Origin: Morinoia aosen
Lineage: Eukaryota; Arthropoda; Malacostraca; Amphipoda; Talitridae
Assembly: GCA_030386875.1 (NCBI GenBank)
Contig: CM059560.1
Coordinates: 47,658,757-47,722,756, forward strand
Direction: 5' to 3'
DNA: 64,000 nt
A program made the position numbers and the translations under genes. Numbering within the stretch: position 1 is the first letter of the stretch; every line of letters starts with the position of its first letter. Positions 20,234 through 32,030 of this stretch are shown here, one piece after another. Under the pieces are notes generated by a model. It did no database searches. It was given only the letters and a program-made list of their open reading frames with translations, and was not told the origin of the DNA.

Positions 20234-23016
20234 AGGGAGTACAATTTCCCATGGGCTCTTACAAAATTTCCATGTGAGAAAATGCGTAGCGGATAGTTTC
20301 AAATAATGTGAAATACCACAAACTTAAAAGAAATTATGTAGTACATATGCATGTAGGGAGAAAATATTGAAAACAACTCGGTGCAATTGGCTTGAAGATG
20401 AGTGCCGCTCGAAAACTTACTGACGTGAAAAAGTTAATTATTCGTTTTTAACTTTCTGTCGGATCTGTGCTTAATCAAATTAGGGTACTAAGCTAAACGT
20501 AGTTTAGGTGAATGAGAAAATACTAATTAATATCCTAATGTACGGTGAAGTTAGGCAATATATATTTCGCACACAATTCGCTTCCTTTTAATCCTTCAAT
20601 TTTAGATATTACGACACAACGATGCCATTATAAGTAAATGAATTTAGAGTCTCACTCATTTCATGGTTCAACTCGTGTTCACTGTGAGACATTTCAACAC
20701 TCGGATATCAACAACATTTTTGTAGAAATTTTAACTACAGAGTCACATCATCGGTACCGCTTGCATAACCTAATAGAAACGAAGGTTTGTTATTATGAGC
20801 GCATCAACGTTCTTATTGCAACAATGATACAATAAATGAATTAAATATTACATTTAAATCCAATCCAGTAGTAGGACTTGACACTAGTCGGTCAAGCAAA
20901 ATGACCCGACTGGTTTCATAAAATTAGAAATCCCGTGAACGAATGAAGTTTAAGTGGGTCTTGAAATCACCGAACAATATGCGGACACGCACCCTATACT
21001 GAATTTCAGTAATTGTCAATCAGACAAGAAGGCGTGTGTGATACGTACGTTGTAGTGTACATGTCTTAAGAACAGTGTCAGCTTTGAGTCATGTGGTTGA
21101 ATTTCCTATCGGGACACCTAGCACGAGGCAACCGTCATGTTTAATTCAGCACGGCGAAGATCATCAGGGCAGAAGCGTCACAACCTAAACTAAAACAGCA
21201 TTTACACCGCAGCGCACCCACAAACACACCACTTAGTTCAGCTAAAAGCGGCAATAAGAACACCAGAAAAGACGGCAGGTAGGTAGGCAAGAGGCTGAGT
21301 GGTCGAGCATAAAAGCCAGTGGCGGCAGAAGGACCGATATTTACCCTTCCGTTGCCAATGCTCTCTAGCGCACGTAAACAAAGCAGCGTTCTCCGCTTCA
21401 ATGGGGCGAGACTAGCGAGGTGTCTCAAGCTTTAAGAAAAAGTGACAGGCTCAGGGAAGGTGAGAGATAGCAAGTTAAAGGGGTTCTAATTAGAAGAACC
21501 TGTATTGATTGCCATACGACGATCCTTAATTACTTCGGCAACGAAATCTTAACGAGGTATTGATGGCGTTGAAGCCAAAATGAACACTGATATATCGTCA
21601 AGAAATTTCTTCCGAATCGAAGCATTTGTGTGTGACTACATTTAACGCACTGCTTTTTATACGAGACTATAATATTTTCCACAATAATGGTCAAAGAGAG
21701 AACGGAGGTTAGTGATCGGTGAGGTCTCTCACAAACGCAAGCTCATATTTACTAATTAGCTGGTTTCACGAGTGCAAACGTTGACTGCCTTCTAGGATAT
21801 GGAATTACATCTACAGATCCAATGGCAGCTAATGCTGATTAAAACATCGAGTACATCCGAATGAGTAAGAAGAGACGCATCAAAACTGAAGTGTACTAAT
21901 ATTTGAGCTCCTAATGCACGAAAGTGTAGTGACACGTTAAACACGGTAAAACGAAAAATAATATAAATATGAAAATAAAATAAATACGCTAACAGAGTTT
22001 TTCTTATTACAAAAGTCAACTATAGCCATTAATTTCAAGTTCAACATCTACCACCTCGCGAGCAAATACGTTCTGAAAAAGCCCTCTCACATTTAAGGTC
22101 TCATAATTTTTGTAGGCATCTGATGGCATATATTTCTAACTTAATGTAAAGCGAGCGTAATAAATCAGCCAGAAGTTGAAGCACATAGTATTTAAAACTG
22201 CAAACCTCTTGTTAAAACTGCATTACAATCACTATAAACTAGTCAAAGCCAAACATTTATCACGAGGTTCAATGGCGGACATCACGCGCCCATTTTTGGC
22301 GCCATGCAAAGACGAGCTTGTACAAGTCGGACGTAACAAGACACCGGAGTGAAAATCCTAACAAAACTTACTTTGAACATTGAACGGTGGGTCTAACAAC
22401 AAATACAATACGATTGCTGCTGTCCGACAATACCTTGCTTGACTGGTACATTGATGGTCACTGCCAATGGTGAGCAGGACAAGGCATGGGCTTCTTGCGA
22501 TCACCGTCAATACAAACGTGACACGCACAGAACATTTCAGGGAAGCTGAGTGACACAAACACTTCTCTGCAGGCGACAGACCCAATGAAAATATTGGGAG
22601 AAACAATGACTGAATTTTAAGTAAGGTTGGGCTGTCGCCGGGTTTAACAACGATGTTTAGTAGCGTCAGATCTATTCTCGTGAAATCATTAACGTATTCT
22701 ACAACACAAGTTGAATCGTCTTCGTAGATTTACGTGTAAAAGTATCACGTTTTAAGTGAATGAAGAAAGCTCGGAAATAAGAATACGAACATAGAGAAAG
22801 GAGAAATGTATGCACATAACGGTGGAATTATCAAATACATTAAGCCAGAGTATTTTCATACAGCCAAAATAGTTATAATATAGACAAAGAAACGTATATC
22901 CTCACTTTCTCACAGAGGATATTCCCAAATAGAGTCTACCCTCTGTCTTGCTGTTTTTATTAGCAACTTCAACTTCAATTACGTAGAACATTGTGACGTC
23001 CTATGGCAAATGACAA
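20234..23016. other. No gene recognised
   Basis: Mostly AT-rich spacer. A modest GC-rich patch at 21130-21430 and another at 22260-22330 carry no recognisable domain. Confidence 0.6.
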
Positions 23017-23048
23017 AGCCGGGTCCATGACGGAACCAACACCCAGCG
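23017..23048 (+). repeat. Stray single unit of the 33/41-bp minisatellite
   Basis: Starting AGCCGGGTCCATGACGG and ending ACACCCAGCG, this matches the 33-bp units at about 19870-19940, 3 kb away, but stands alone in unrelated sequence. Confidence 0.7.
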
Positions 23049-26000
23049 CTAGTATAGGTAGGTATCTCAATCCCCAACATAATTTTCATTTGTTTATCGT
23101 GCGTTACCATTTGACCAAATTATTCAGCAAAAAGGGATAATAAAATTTTATAATCACGTCAATATTTGAGTCACAAGAAAAATATTATTTAGAGACGTAA
23201 AATGGTATCACAAATTCTGGAGTTCGATTTTGGAAGGTTTTCATAGCAAGATGCGCTCTGAAATGGCCAGCAGGGCTCGTGAGCAAGTGAAGCGAGTGTG
23301 ACAGGAGGGCGACGCAGAACAAAAGTAGGAGGCGTCGCAGCGGTGACCAGAGCGGCCACGAGCCCAGCATCGGATTCTTTACATTGCTCAGTGCATCTTA
23401 CACTACACTCAGCAGTGAGCTCTGTGGGTGCTGTAGGCGATATGAAATTGAGGAATCGGAAGTCCTAGTTGTAATACAGACCATTTTTTATTAATTCCAC
23501 GTTTTAAAACCCAAATCGTTTCTAAAACAATGATTTTCTCGTATGACTTAACGTTCAGAGTTAATAAAAATTGCGGCGAGTAACTATTTTTCACATATTA
23601 AGATATAAGCCAGACCAGCTGCTACTGCTGCAGCGCGCCAGCTGAGGCGGTGGCTCGTCATGCACCAGCTGGGGCGCATAAAGCACCATCTGTGAGTCGA
23701 TGAGTGAAAGTGATCTCATGCATAAGGCCTCAATTATTTCCTTAGCGATGACCTGCATCATCTCCCAAGGCGAGACAGACGACAGCGCCAAGACGAACAA
23801 AGATGAATTGTCACGCCACGAGTGTGGTGGCTATGGCGCGATGAACCTCCCCCTGCTATGCCCAGAGCTTGATCTCGGAAAGAGCGCCAGTGTTAGGTGA
23901 CTTTATAGGGTCACAACCACACGGGGTTCATTTTTCAAATGAAAGAATGGAAGTTGAAGAGATTTGGAGGAGGAAGTCATTTAGGATTGGCTCAGAGGAG
24001 CGCACGATTTTTAAGTCGGCGCATGCGGTGGAGGTGAGCGGCACGGCTAATTAAAACTAACGCTTGGCTAATGAGAAAGGAAGAAAATAAGTTTAAAGTA
24101 CCGGGGACGACATTATACTATGCTGAGGATGTTAGTGCTCGATTATTCTGATGTAAAATATTTTTAAGTCTACAAACAACTTAATCTCTTATAACAGCAG
24201 AATTAGAAGGGTATCTACAGCGATTTATAATACTTCGTGAAAGTACATACTTGAAACGAAGAACCACAAACTGAGTAGAATTTTGAACACAGCGGTGTGC
24301 ATTCAACGAACTTTTGACGACGGAGCAGCCCAAATTCTTAGAATAAAAAAAGGTTAAAAATAAGAAAGGTGGTTGGATGCAGATGACTTGTAATACATAT
24401 ACAATAATGAAAACAATCGTGATTTGTCGCAGCAAGGTGAGGACGATGCGCTATACACGATGCAACTTAGGGTACGCATCTGCTGCTTAGAAAAAAGGAG
24501 CTCAGAGAACATTAAGCCCATCAATAATTTCTACTGCTGAATACTTTTGGAATGAATGGCACAGACAAAAATAATGATTAGAGTGATAAACTACACCACT
24601 TCTGCGAGCCAAAAATTTGAAGTTAAATAGATAGATTGTTTTCAAGAAAAATACCTCATGCAGATGAGAAATAGTATTTGCTAGAGGGTAGCTGCACAAA
24701 GGAGAGTAGACTAAGTGAGCACAAGAACGTGACAAAAAGGAAAGACAAGGCACCAATACGAATAAAAAAGTATCGAGAAATCGTGAGTCGGAGAGAGACG
24801 AAGATGCCCGCGAGAGCGTGGAAGAAGAGGCCAATAAGGGCGGCATTGATGTACCGGGTCTACACATCGCCCGGCCTCGTGATGAAGCAGTCTTGCCAGC
24901 ACACTTCTATGAAGCTCAAAAAACGGATATTTGCCCAATTATGTTGATGTATGATCTTCTTAGCATCCGATACATGACGTATTCATTTTCCGATCACGTT
25001 GATACATGACACACTCAACATTCCAATAAGTTGGTTATGCATGATGTCAACATTTTAATCAGGATGACAAATGACGTATTCGACCTCCCAGTCTCGAGGA
25101 TCCATGATGTTATAAAAATTCTATTGAAGTTGACTCAAAATATTAAATTTTGGATTTGGAAGTAAATTGACGGTTATTTTTTGTCAAGCCAGTGTCCATT
25201 TATACACATGGTTTGAGTGGCTAATATCAAGTTGATTCTAATCTCAAGCATAGAACACACTGATGCTTGAAAATAGCTCAGTCCGTCGCCGGCACTGTTG
25301 CGTTACCCCTGTTCTTCCCGCATAGAGGACCATCATGTTAGCACCAGGACACTGTACCATAATAGGTGAAGTGCTCTCAGAGTGAAGCGAGCGAACATAT
25401 ATACAGGACGCATCGTCCGTTCCAGGGTAGGAGGGTGAAAACTTCGGTTCGCCATCGAGTAGTAATAAAATGAAGTTACAAAGAATGATTTGAAAGTTGG
25501 AGTGCATATGAGGCTGTTAATAAAGAAACTGTGAGCTAGAATGTGTGGAGAATGCTGAGGTATGACCTCATGAGTAGTTGATTAATGGAAACGTATTATG
25601 TTAATTAAGATAATTCAAGTGAATGCAATAAACGGAAGTAACTTGGATCATGTCACAGGTAATTATTTCAAAACCATGAAATATACATTATTTCAGTTTA
25701 AAATTCAAAGATTTCCATGGCTCAGTAAAACAATTACGCGGTAGCAAAAATTAAATCAAACTTTAGGCTTGTTCATAGGAAGGAAAAGTAAGTGACTGTA
25801 AGTCGCAGTACTCCAATAGTCAGTACACTCAGTACCGATGTGTGTAGACACCGTATATTTTGCCGAGTAGACAAAAAACTGCTAAAAACTGACAAGCAGC
25901 ATTGCTGGTTCAGAGGCAACTTGTATTCGAGAATGCATCTATCCAATGAAGAAGGCAGCGTAGTCTCCCCACGCATTTTAACATGAACGAGTTAGATTGA

Positions 26001-28249
26001 CGCAAAAAATTCATTCAGCAGATGTATCTGAAGATACACTCTATGGTAACTTTATGCACTTCGAATCTGCGCTAGACGGGAGACCCAACCAAACGGGAAA
26101 TCAGTGCTTCTTCAGCAAGTTTGGACTAGCTTGCTGCTTGGAGGAAGGAAACCTTTGCTGTGAAGGTATATAATCTGAGGTACAAGCCACTTATGAGTGA
26201 GAATTGATTGGAGAATGGAAGCATGGGCACTTGAGGCTCGAGCATGCAGAAGGAACACACACAAACAGGCGAGATTAAGCGAACGCAGGAACGAGGGAGG
26301 ACAAGTCACTGAAGTTAAGGTAACACAGGATTAGGCTACAGACAAGCCCAAATCGTGACATGGTTTCTGATACAATGATGCTGTAAAAAAATGCTGCGTA
26401 GGCGACAGTGAGAAATAATGGACTGACATTCCCGTGGTTGACCAATCAAAAAATAAAACATTCAACGGTAAAGAAGCAAACAGTTTCGCTCATGCACGTT
26501 TCTCACACAAGGTAGATACAAACAAAGATATCTCACACGCACACGGCCACGTAAAGAGTAACTATGTTGTGGCGTGTATGTGTACAGAGCAGTAAACATA
26601 CAAACGCATGAGTAGCAAGCATGCTTCTCGTGTGAGTCATGACTATTTCCCAAGAATGAAATTATGAAGCAGCTCTATAAGCCATGAGAAACATTAGTAA
26701 AACAAGTATGATTTGTACAAGTTTTAAGATGTATGATTTAAATAAAGTAATTGGCAGGCAGGTTGGAGTGTAAAGTACCAATAAAAAATTTAATCAATTG
26801 ATAAAATAAATGTACGATAGGGGGAGTTTGAAATAAGAGATAATGAATGCTAAAATAAGTTCTGGTTAACGAGATACAATAGATTTTGATGATTCATCGT
26901 TTTTCGTTCTCTCCTCAGAGCTGGATCAGCAAATATTTTCAAACCACGTCTTTCTCAATTCCTGACTCGTTGCTGACGACTCAATCTGCAGGAAGCCCCA
27001 AATGCACAGCCTATTTATGGGACTGAAAGGGTACCGCCTATCCATAAATGCAACTGCTCATTACTTTTCACATCATCACTTCGGTCGTAATACGCCCAAC
27101 ACGGTCAGGTTGTCAAACTCGTGAGTTCCAACGAAATTACTGTATAACAGTGGAGAAACTCACCCTAGTTAAAATTTCTTAGAGTTCTAAACCAGCATCG
27201 ACTTCATACATAGATATCAAGTAAAACATCCATAAAAATAAAATTTATCTCTAGGAGACGATTCACCATACGCTAACAAAAGGGCTCTGTTTGGTTCATC
27301 TTTGCAAAAAAGACGAAGATAACTCAGGTATCCAAGGCATTGATATACCTACTTTCAAAAATTCCGGTTAAATTATATTGCATAAAATATCATCAAAACT
27401 CCCCAGAACAATGCAAACATCAAAACTACTTGTTTTAAATTATATCACGGGGTACTTCCTTATAAAGACAGACACGACTGAGGATGCTTGAACACACCGA
27501 GAACAACCAATTAAACCAAGCTTTGGTTGACAACCGGAGACGCAACTCCTAAAAACGAGCGAGACAACCTCACTACAAGAAAGCAAATGAAGCTCAAGTG
27601 GTTATAACTGAACTCAGAACATTTTCAAGTCTGTGATCAGAGACAGGGACAAACTATCGCAGCGTGTTTAGTATGCTGACCCGGCGTTGCGTAGGAATGT
27701 GGTAGGAGGACCGTACGAAAGTTGGCACATTCTAACGCGAGACAGAGTCAAACTAACACAGTTACTGACTGCGTTGAATGTTATATATACTGGGAACGAT
27801 TGCATTTAAGCTGGAAAGCTATTCTCGTCATTTCATTAAAGTACTCAGGAGCATCGAATATTTATCATGTTGCAGAAACTGGAAAAACTAATTTGGCAAA
27901 ATTTATGGTACCATGAAAATGGATAAAAGCAGGCTTAAGTAGTTGTGGGTTATCTGTCACCACATTTAATTTATGGTTTCCTTTTGATGTTAAGGTTAAG
28001 CTAAGTTACGTCAGCTTAATGGAATTATTATTCATTTTGATTATTTTTAATTTTTTGTTGTGTTTCAGGCCAAAATGAATTTCTGTGACAGAACATTTCA
28101 GAAGCAAAAGCTTCAGTATTATACCCTTTAGTAAGCCACAAAAAAAAGTGGTGACAAATAACCCTCAAGTACCCAGGCTTAAATTATTCTGATAGAATAA
28201 TGAATTTACCAAGCACATATGTAGGAACAACTACAATCTTCGAGCGAAT
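23049..28249. other. No gene recognised
   Basis: Spacer with GC-rich patches at 23260-23380 and 23620-23890. The motif GCAGCGGTGAC at 23337 recurs near 53708. A loose, degenerate repetition of ATGACGTATTC-like words lies at about 24960-25110. ORFs of up to 121 codons are not recognisable. Confidence 0.6.
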
Positions 28250-28435
28250 TTAATAAGAGCAACGCTCGAAGGCGGTCAGCGGCCGCACTCCGGTACGTCG
28301 GTAAACACGCTACGCTCACACCGCACATTGTGAGCGTCTGGCCGTGTGGCAAACAAACAGTTCATACTTACGACCAAACGGCCGAGATTTAAGCCCCAAA
28401 ACATAACAAGCGAGGCGCTCATAGCTTAGGTGAGT
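28250..28435 (+). promoter_or_regulatory. CpG-rich patch ending in a consensus splice donor
   Basis: About 180 bases rich in CpG in AT-rich surroundings end in TTAG|GTGAGTA (donor GT at 28430). This could be a non-coding first exon on the plus strand. There is no TATA box at the expected distance and no linked coding exon recognised. Confidence 0.2.
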
Positions 28436-29614
28436 ATTGGCAATAAGAGATGTGCTGGCTCAGCAAAATTCCCGCACGCAATATGCATAACCGGCGGCGG
28501 CGCTTCTGGCCCTCCATTGGAGCGCTGCCAACGGAGACGGAGAGAGAGCTGGAGACAGAAGGGAGGGGGGCAGGTTAGAGTACTCTACGAAGGTGATTGG
28601 ACCGCTGGATTAGAAAAAATAACCCTAAATATTGGCAGGAAAGGTTTTATTTTGGTGGGATAATTTGTACTGGCTTTAAACTGGTACAAGAAGTGGAAGT
28701 ACATGCGATAAAATTGAATTTTTCTTATAATTTGTCACTTAAATAATGATTTTTCAAATGGTGGAAGCTCTCGTTTGAAACAAAAATGCATGATAAAGGT
28801 AGAAAAAAGCCGGGGCGAGAGTGCCAGCGCCTCGTCGTTTCACTCTGTGTTTAAGTTTCGAATATCGGTATAGAAAATTTACCACAGAGAGGCGCTCGCG
28901 CTAACATTGGACATGCTTTTCATGAACACGCAAATGAAAGAAATTGAAAGAGATTTTAAAGAATGATGTTTTGAAAGTTTGCTTTCTATGCAATTCAAAT
29001 CTGGTGTTGAATGAAAAGTTTCAGAAAAAAGTTAGAAATTACCGCCTTCAAATAACACCTAATTATACTGAGTAGACGAGATTTTTCTTTTAATTAAAAA
29101 ATTTCTAAGCCCAAATTTCGGCCTGAACTTGATGGAGATCTAAAAACCTGGGTGATATGTTACAAGAATTTGATACCTCAAAGAATTATTGAAAAATAAA
29201 GCAGAAGAAATTGGAAGGTTTACAAGTGCGGGTCAAACCCTATCGAAATTTAAGACTGAAAGGCATTCATCTCAAGTCAAGCAGTGCAATGGGAGAAGAT
29301 AATTTTGCATCTAATCGTGGTATTTCAATGTAATTAAGTTATTTAAAACATACTTGCAAAAATTTATCAGTATATTTGATGAGGTAAAGAAATATAGACG
29401 ATGAAGTCTAATGTAATGGATAACTTACAAAACAACGAGAAAGGAATTTCTGTTCCAATGCACACCATAAAGTATAATGATCAGAGTCGTACACAAAACC
29501 CAATCTTTTTCCCCGACTTTAATATTTAATAACCCATCTTTCTTTTGCATGACGAGATATTTGTCAGATTGATTGCATTTTTTGAATCGCTGGCGAAACA
29601 CTCATTACCCTGTT
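28436..29614. other. No gene recognised
   Basis: A GC-rich stretch with a purine-rich run (28490-28580) is followed by AT-rich spacer. Confidence 0.6.
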
Positions 29615-29665
29615 TAACTTTTTCGCCGCCCAAGTAATTAAATCCTTTGGGCGGCGAAAAAGTTA
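29615..29665. repeat. Perfect 19-bp inverted repeat (hairpin)
   Basis: TAACTTTTTCGCCGCCCAA at 29615-29633 is the exact reverse complement of 29647-29665, with a 13-base AT-rich loop. Weaker pairing seems to extend outward on both sides. It could be a small foldback element or an RNA hairpin. Confidence 0.85.
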
Positions 29666-30016
29666 GACTGGTAGGAGATGGCGCTCAATAACAGCGTCAT
29701 TTATGAGCGATAAGCAGAAGAGTGAAATTCATTAACGGAACAGAATAGGACATCTATTACACAAAAGAATTTTGCTATTTCCTGAAAGCGAATGAAATTC
29801 CCAACAAATATTTCTCCTTCCAAAAAGTGGAATTTTTTATTAGAAAACACTCATTCCCATTTTGAAGCAGTCAAGAATGGGAGCAATGAAAAAACTTTTT
29901 GCAAGGTACTGTTTTTAACAAATCGTTACGCAGAATACAGTTATTCATATTAAGCGATCATCGCAAGACTAAGTACACCATACATCACGATTTAGCCTAA
30001 TCTAAAGGCATTTCAA

Positions 30017-30302
30017 GATTCCAGGAGCATCAGCACATCGTATTGAACATGGAATGTATATATAGGAGGCATTGTTATGATTCCAGACGCATCAGCACAT
30101 CGTATTAAACATAAAATGTAGGAGGCAATGTTATGATTCCAGATGCATCAGCACATCGTATTGAACATGAAATGTAGGAGGCATTGTTATGATTCCAGAC
30201 GTATCAGCACATCGTATTGAACATGAAATGTAGGAGGCAATGTTATGATTCCAGACGCATCAGCACACCGTATTGAACAGGCGGTGTAGGAGGCAATGTT
30301 CA
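30017..30302. repeat. 56-bp minisatellite, 5 units
   Basis: Units start GATTCCAG at 30017, 30079, 30135, 30191 and 30247. The first is 62 bases because of a 6-base TA-rich insertion; the others are exactly 56. Each contains GCATCAGCACATCGTATT and GTAGGAGGCA, or close variants. Confidence 0.95.
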
Positions 30303-30948
30303 AGACTGCTTGGTAGTTAACCAACACTATGACTTGTTTTAACTGTGACGACGTTTTTGACCAGCGACTTGATCTGTAACATGGTTTACTAGCTGTATAT
30401 CATTGTCTGCTCAGGTGAGCTCCCAAGAAAATTTTCACCAAGGCTACAAATATTTTATCGTACCAACATTCATAACATTTATATTACTAACAAGGCTACC
30501 TACTACTAGCTACTTTGTCTTATGGTGTCGTATGAATGATATATAGATACTACAGTTCATGTATGATCATTAGTCTACAACAAAATATCAAAAAGAAGTT
30601 GACTTCACTGTTCAATAAATTCTACTTTGTGATTGATATCTCAATTTCATGGCGATATTTACTTACGTCTATGGTACGAGTTTACTGCGCGTATATCACA
30701 TCAAACTGACATGAAAACCACCATCCGTACCAAATTTTATACAAAAGCACTCTGCAAGCGTTAGCGCGACCCTAGATATGAGCATTAATTCAAGGACACC
30801 GAGATCGAGGGTAGCGAGGAGACTTCTTCAGTGAGGGGAGGTAGGAGCGACGCCCCCCCAGCAGCGGTCACTGCCGTGCCCGGAGGGACAGGGCGCTGAG
30901 GGCGGTGTCTGGTGTCTGCTCGCCCCGCAGCGTGCACTTGCCTCTGAC

Positions 30949-31320
30949 TGCTGCCTGGTGTATGGTCTCTTCGATGTTCTGCCTTCCGGGCACATGTGCT
31001 CCGATACTGGTGCTGCCTGGTGTATGGTCTCTTCGATGTTCTGCCTTCCGGGCACATGTGCTCCGATACTGGTGCTGCTTGGTGTATGGTCTCTTCGATG
31101 TTCTGCCTTCCGGGCACATGTGCTCCGATACTGGTGCTGCCTGGTGTATGGTCTCTTCGATGTTCTGCTTTCCGTGCACATGTGCTCCGATACTGGTGCT
31201 GCCTGGTGTATGGTCTTTTCGATGTTCTGCTTTCCGGGCACATGTGCTCCGATACTGATGCTGCCTGGTGTATGGTCTCTTCGATGTTCTGCTTTTCGGG
31301 CACATGTGCTCCGACGCTGG
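30949..31320. repeat. 62-bp minisatellite, 6 units
   Basis: TATGGTCTCTTCGATG or a close variant recurs at 30961, 31023, 31085, 31147, 31209 and 31271, an exact 62-base period. The consensus contains no TAA, TAG or TGA on either strand, so overlapping ORFs of up to 229 codons run through it in all six frames. Because 62 is not a multiple of 3, each frame cycles through a 62-residue super-repeat. I treat the ORFs as artefacts. Confidence 0.95.
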
Positions 31321-31643
31321 CATGTGGTAGCTGCAGCGCTTGCATACAAGTGAGCATCCCAGGCCCGCATATTTGCACCCAGCAGTCGAAGGTACATAGA
31401 CATATTCGAATGCGTATGGATAAACGCCGCAAGGGTGGCATAAAACTTCCCAAGTATATTAAAAAGGTGAACATGATTCACCCTATACTTTACAGTTATT
31501 TCATTTACGTGTTAGCAAAAAGATAAACATGACAGTTAATCGGGCCAGCGTGTGGAAAAAATTTGCGCTCATTTGAAGGAATAGAAACACATAGACAGGA
31601 GTATAGGAATAAGTTATAACTTCTGTTTATTTGTCAGCGACCA

Positions 31644-32030
31644 TCACAAAACACACATACGTAGCAAACAGACAAACAAACCTGGACAGCTTCTTACATC
31701 AAAAGCATGATGCCGCCGCGCGAAGGATGTGAACGAGAGAAAATGTTGTAGCGTCTCTGCATTGCGTGACGCAGTAAGTGTACAGACACTAGCATACACT
31801 AGTCGAAGCAAATGCTTACGCCTCAGATGATGGTATGCTTTAGTGTAGACGTTCTTGCTCAAACTGTTGAGACGGTTATCCACAATTAACTGTTTGATAA
31901 CGCGCACAAAATCTAGAAAGGACAAGTTCTCCATGTGATTTAAGAATCTAAAGGTTATAAACTCTGCTATTGTTCTAGGTTTATGTTTGCAGAACTCATC
32001 ATTACTCCATAAAGATGAAAAATCTACCAT
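31644..32030 (-). CDS. Unrecognised ORF, 128 codons
   Basis: A minus-strand ORF starts at the ATG at 32030. The N-terminal half has an unbiased, protein-like composition, with runs such as FCKHKPRTIAEFITF and FVRVIKQLIVDNRLNSL. The C-terminal third looks less constrained. I do not recognise a family. It might be a decayed transposon ORF or a chance frame. Confidence 0.2.
   Translation of the reverse strand: MVDFSSLWSNDEFCKHKPRTIAEFITFRFLNHMENLSFLDFVRVIKQLIVDNRLNSLSKNVYTKAYHHLRRKHLLRLVYASVCTLTASRNAETLQHFLSFTSFARRHHAFDVRSCPGLFVCLLRMCVL

Noticed and set aside
19599-20252. Minus-strand ORFs of 89-147 codons
   Set aside because: They follow the 33/41-bp minisatellite and the GC-rich patch beside it; the products are repeat-derived Val/Gly/Cys-rich text.
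30017-30302. CRISPR array
   Set aside because: The repeats are head-to-tail minisatellite units without unique spacers, and the genome looks eukaryotic.
30785-31526. Six long overlapping ORFs at the 62-bp minisatellite
   Set aside because: They arise because the repeat unit lacks stop codons; no domain or start context supports a protein.
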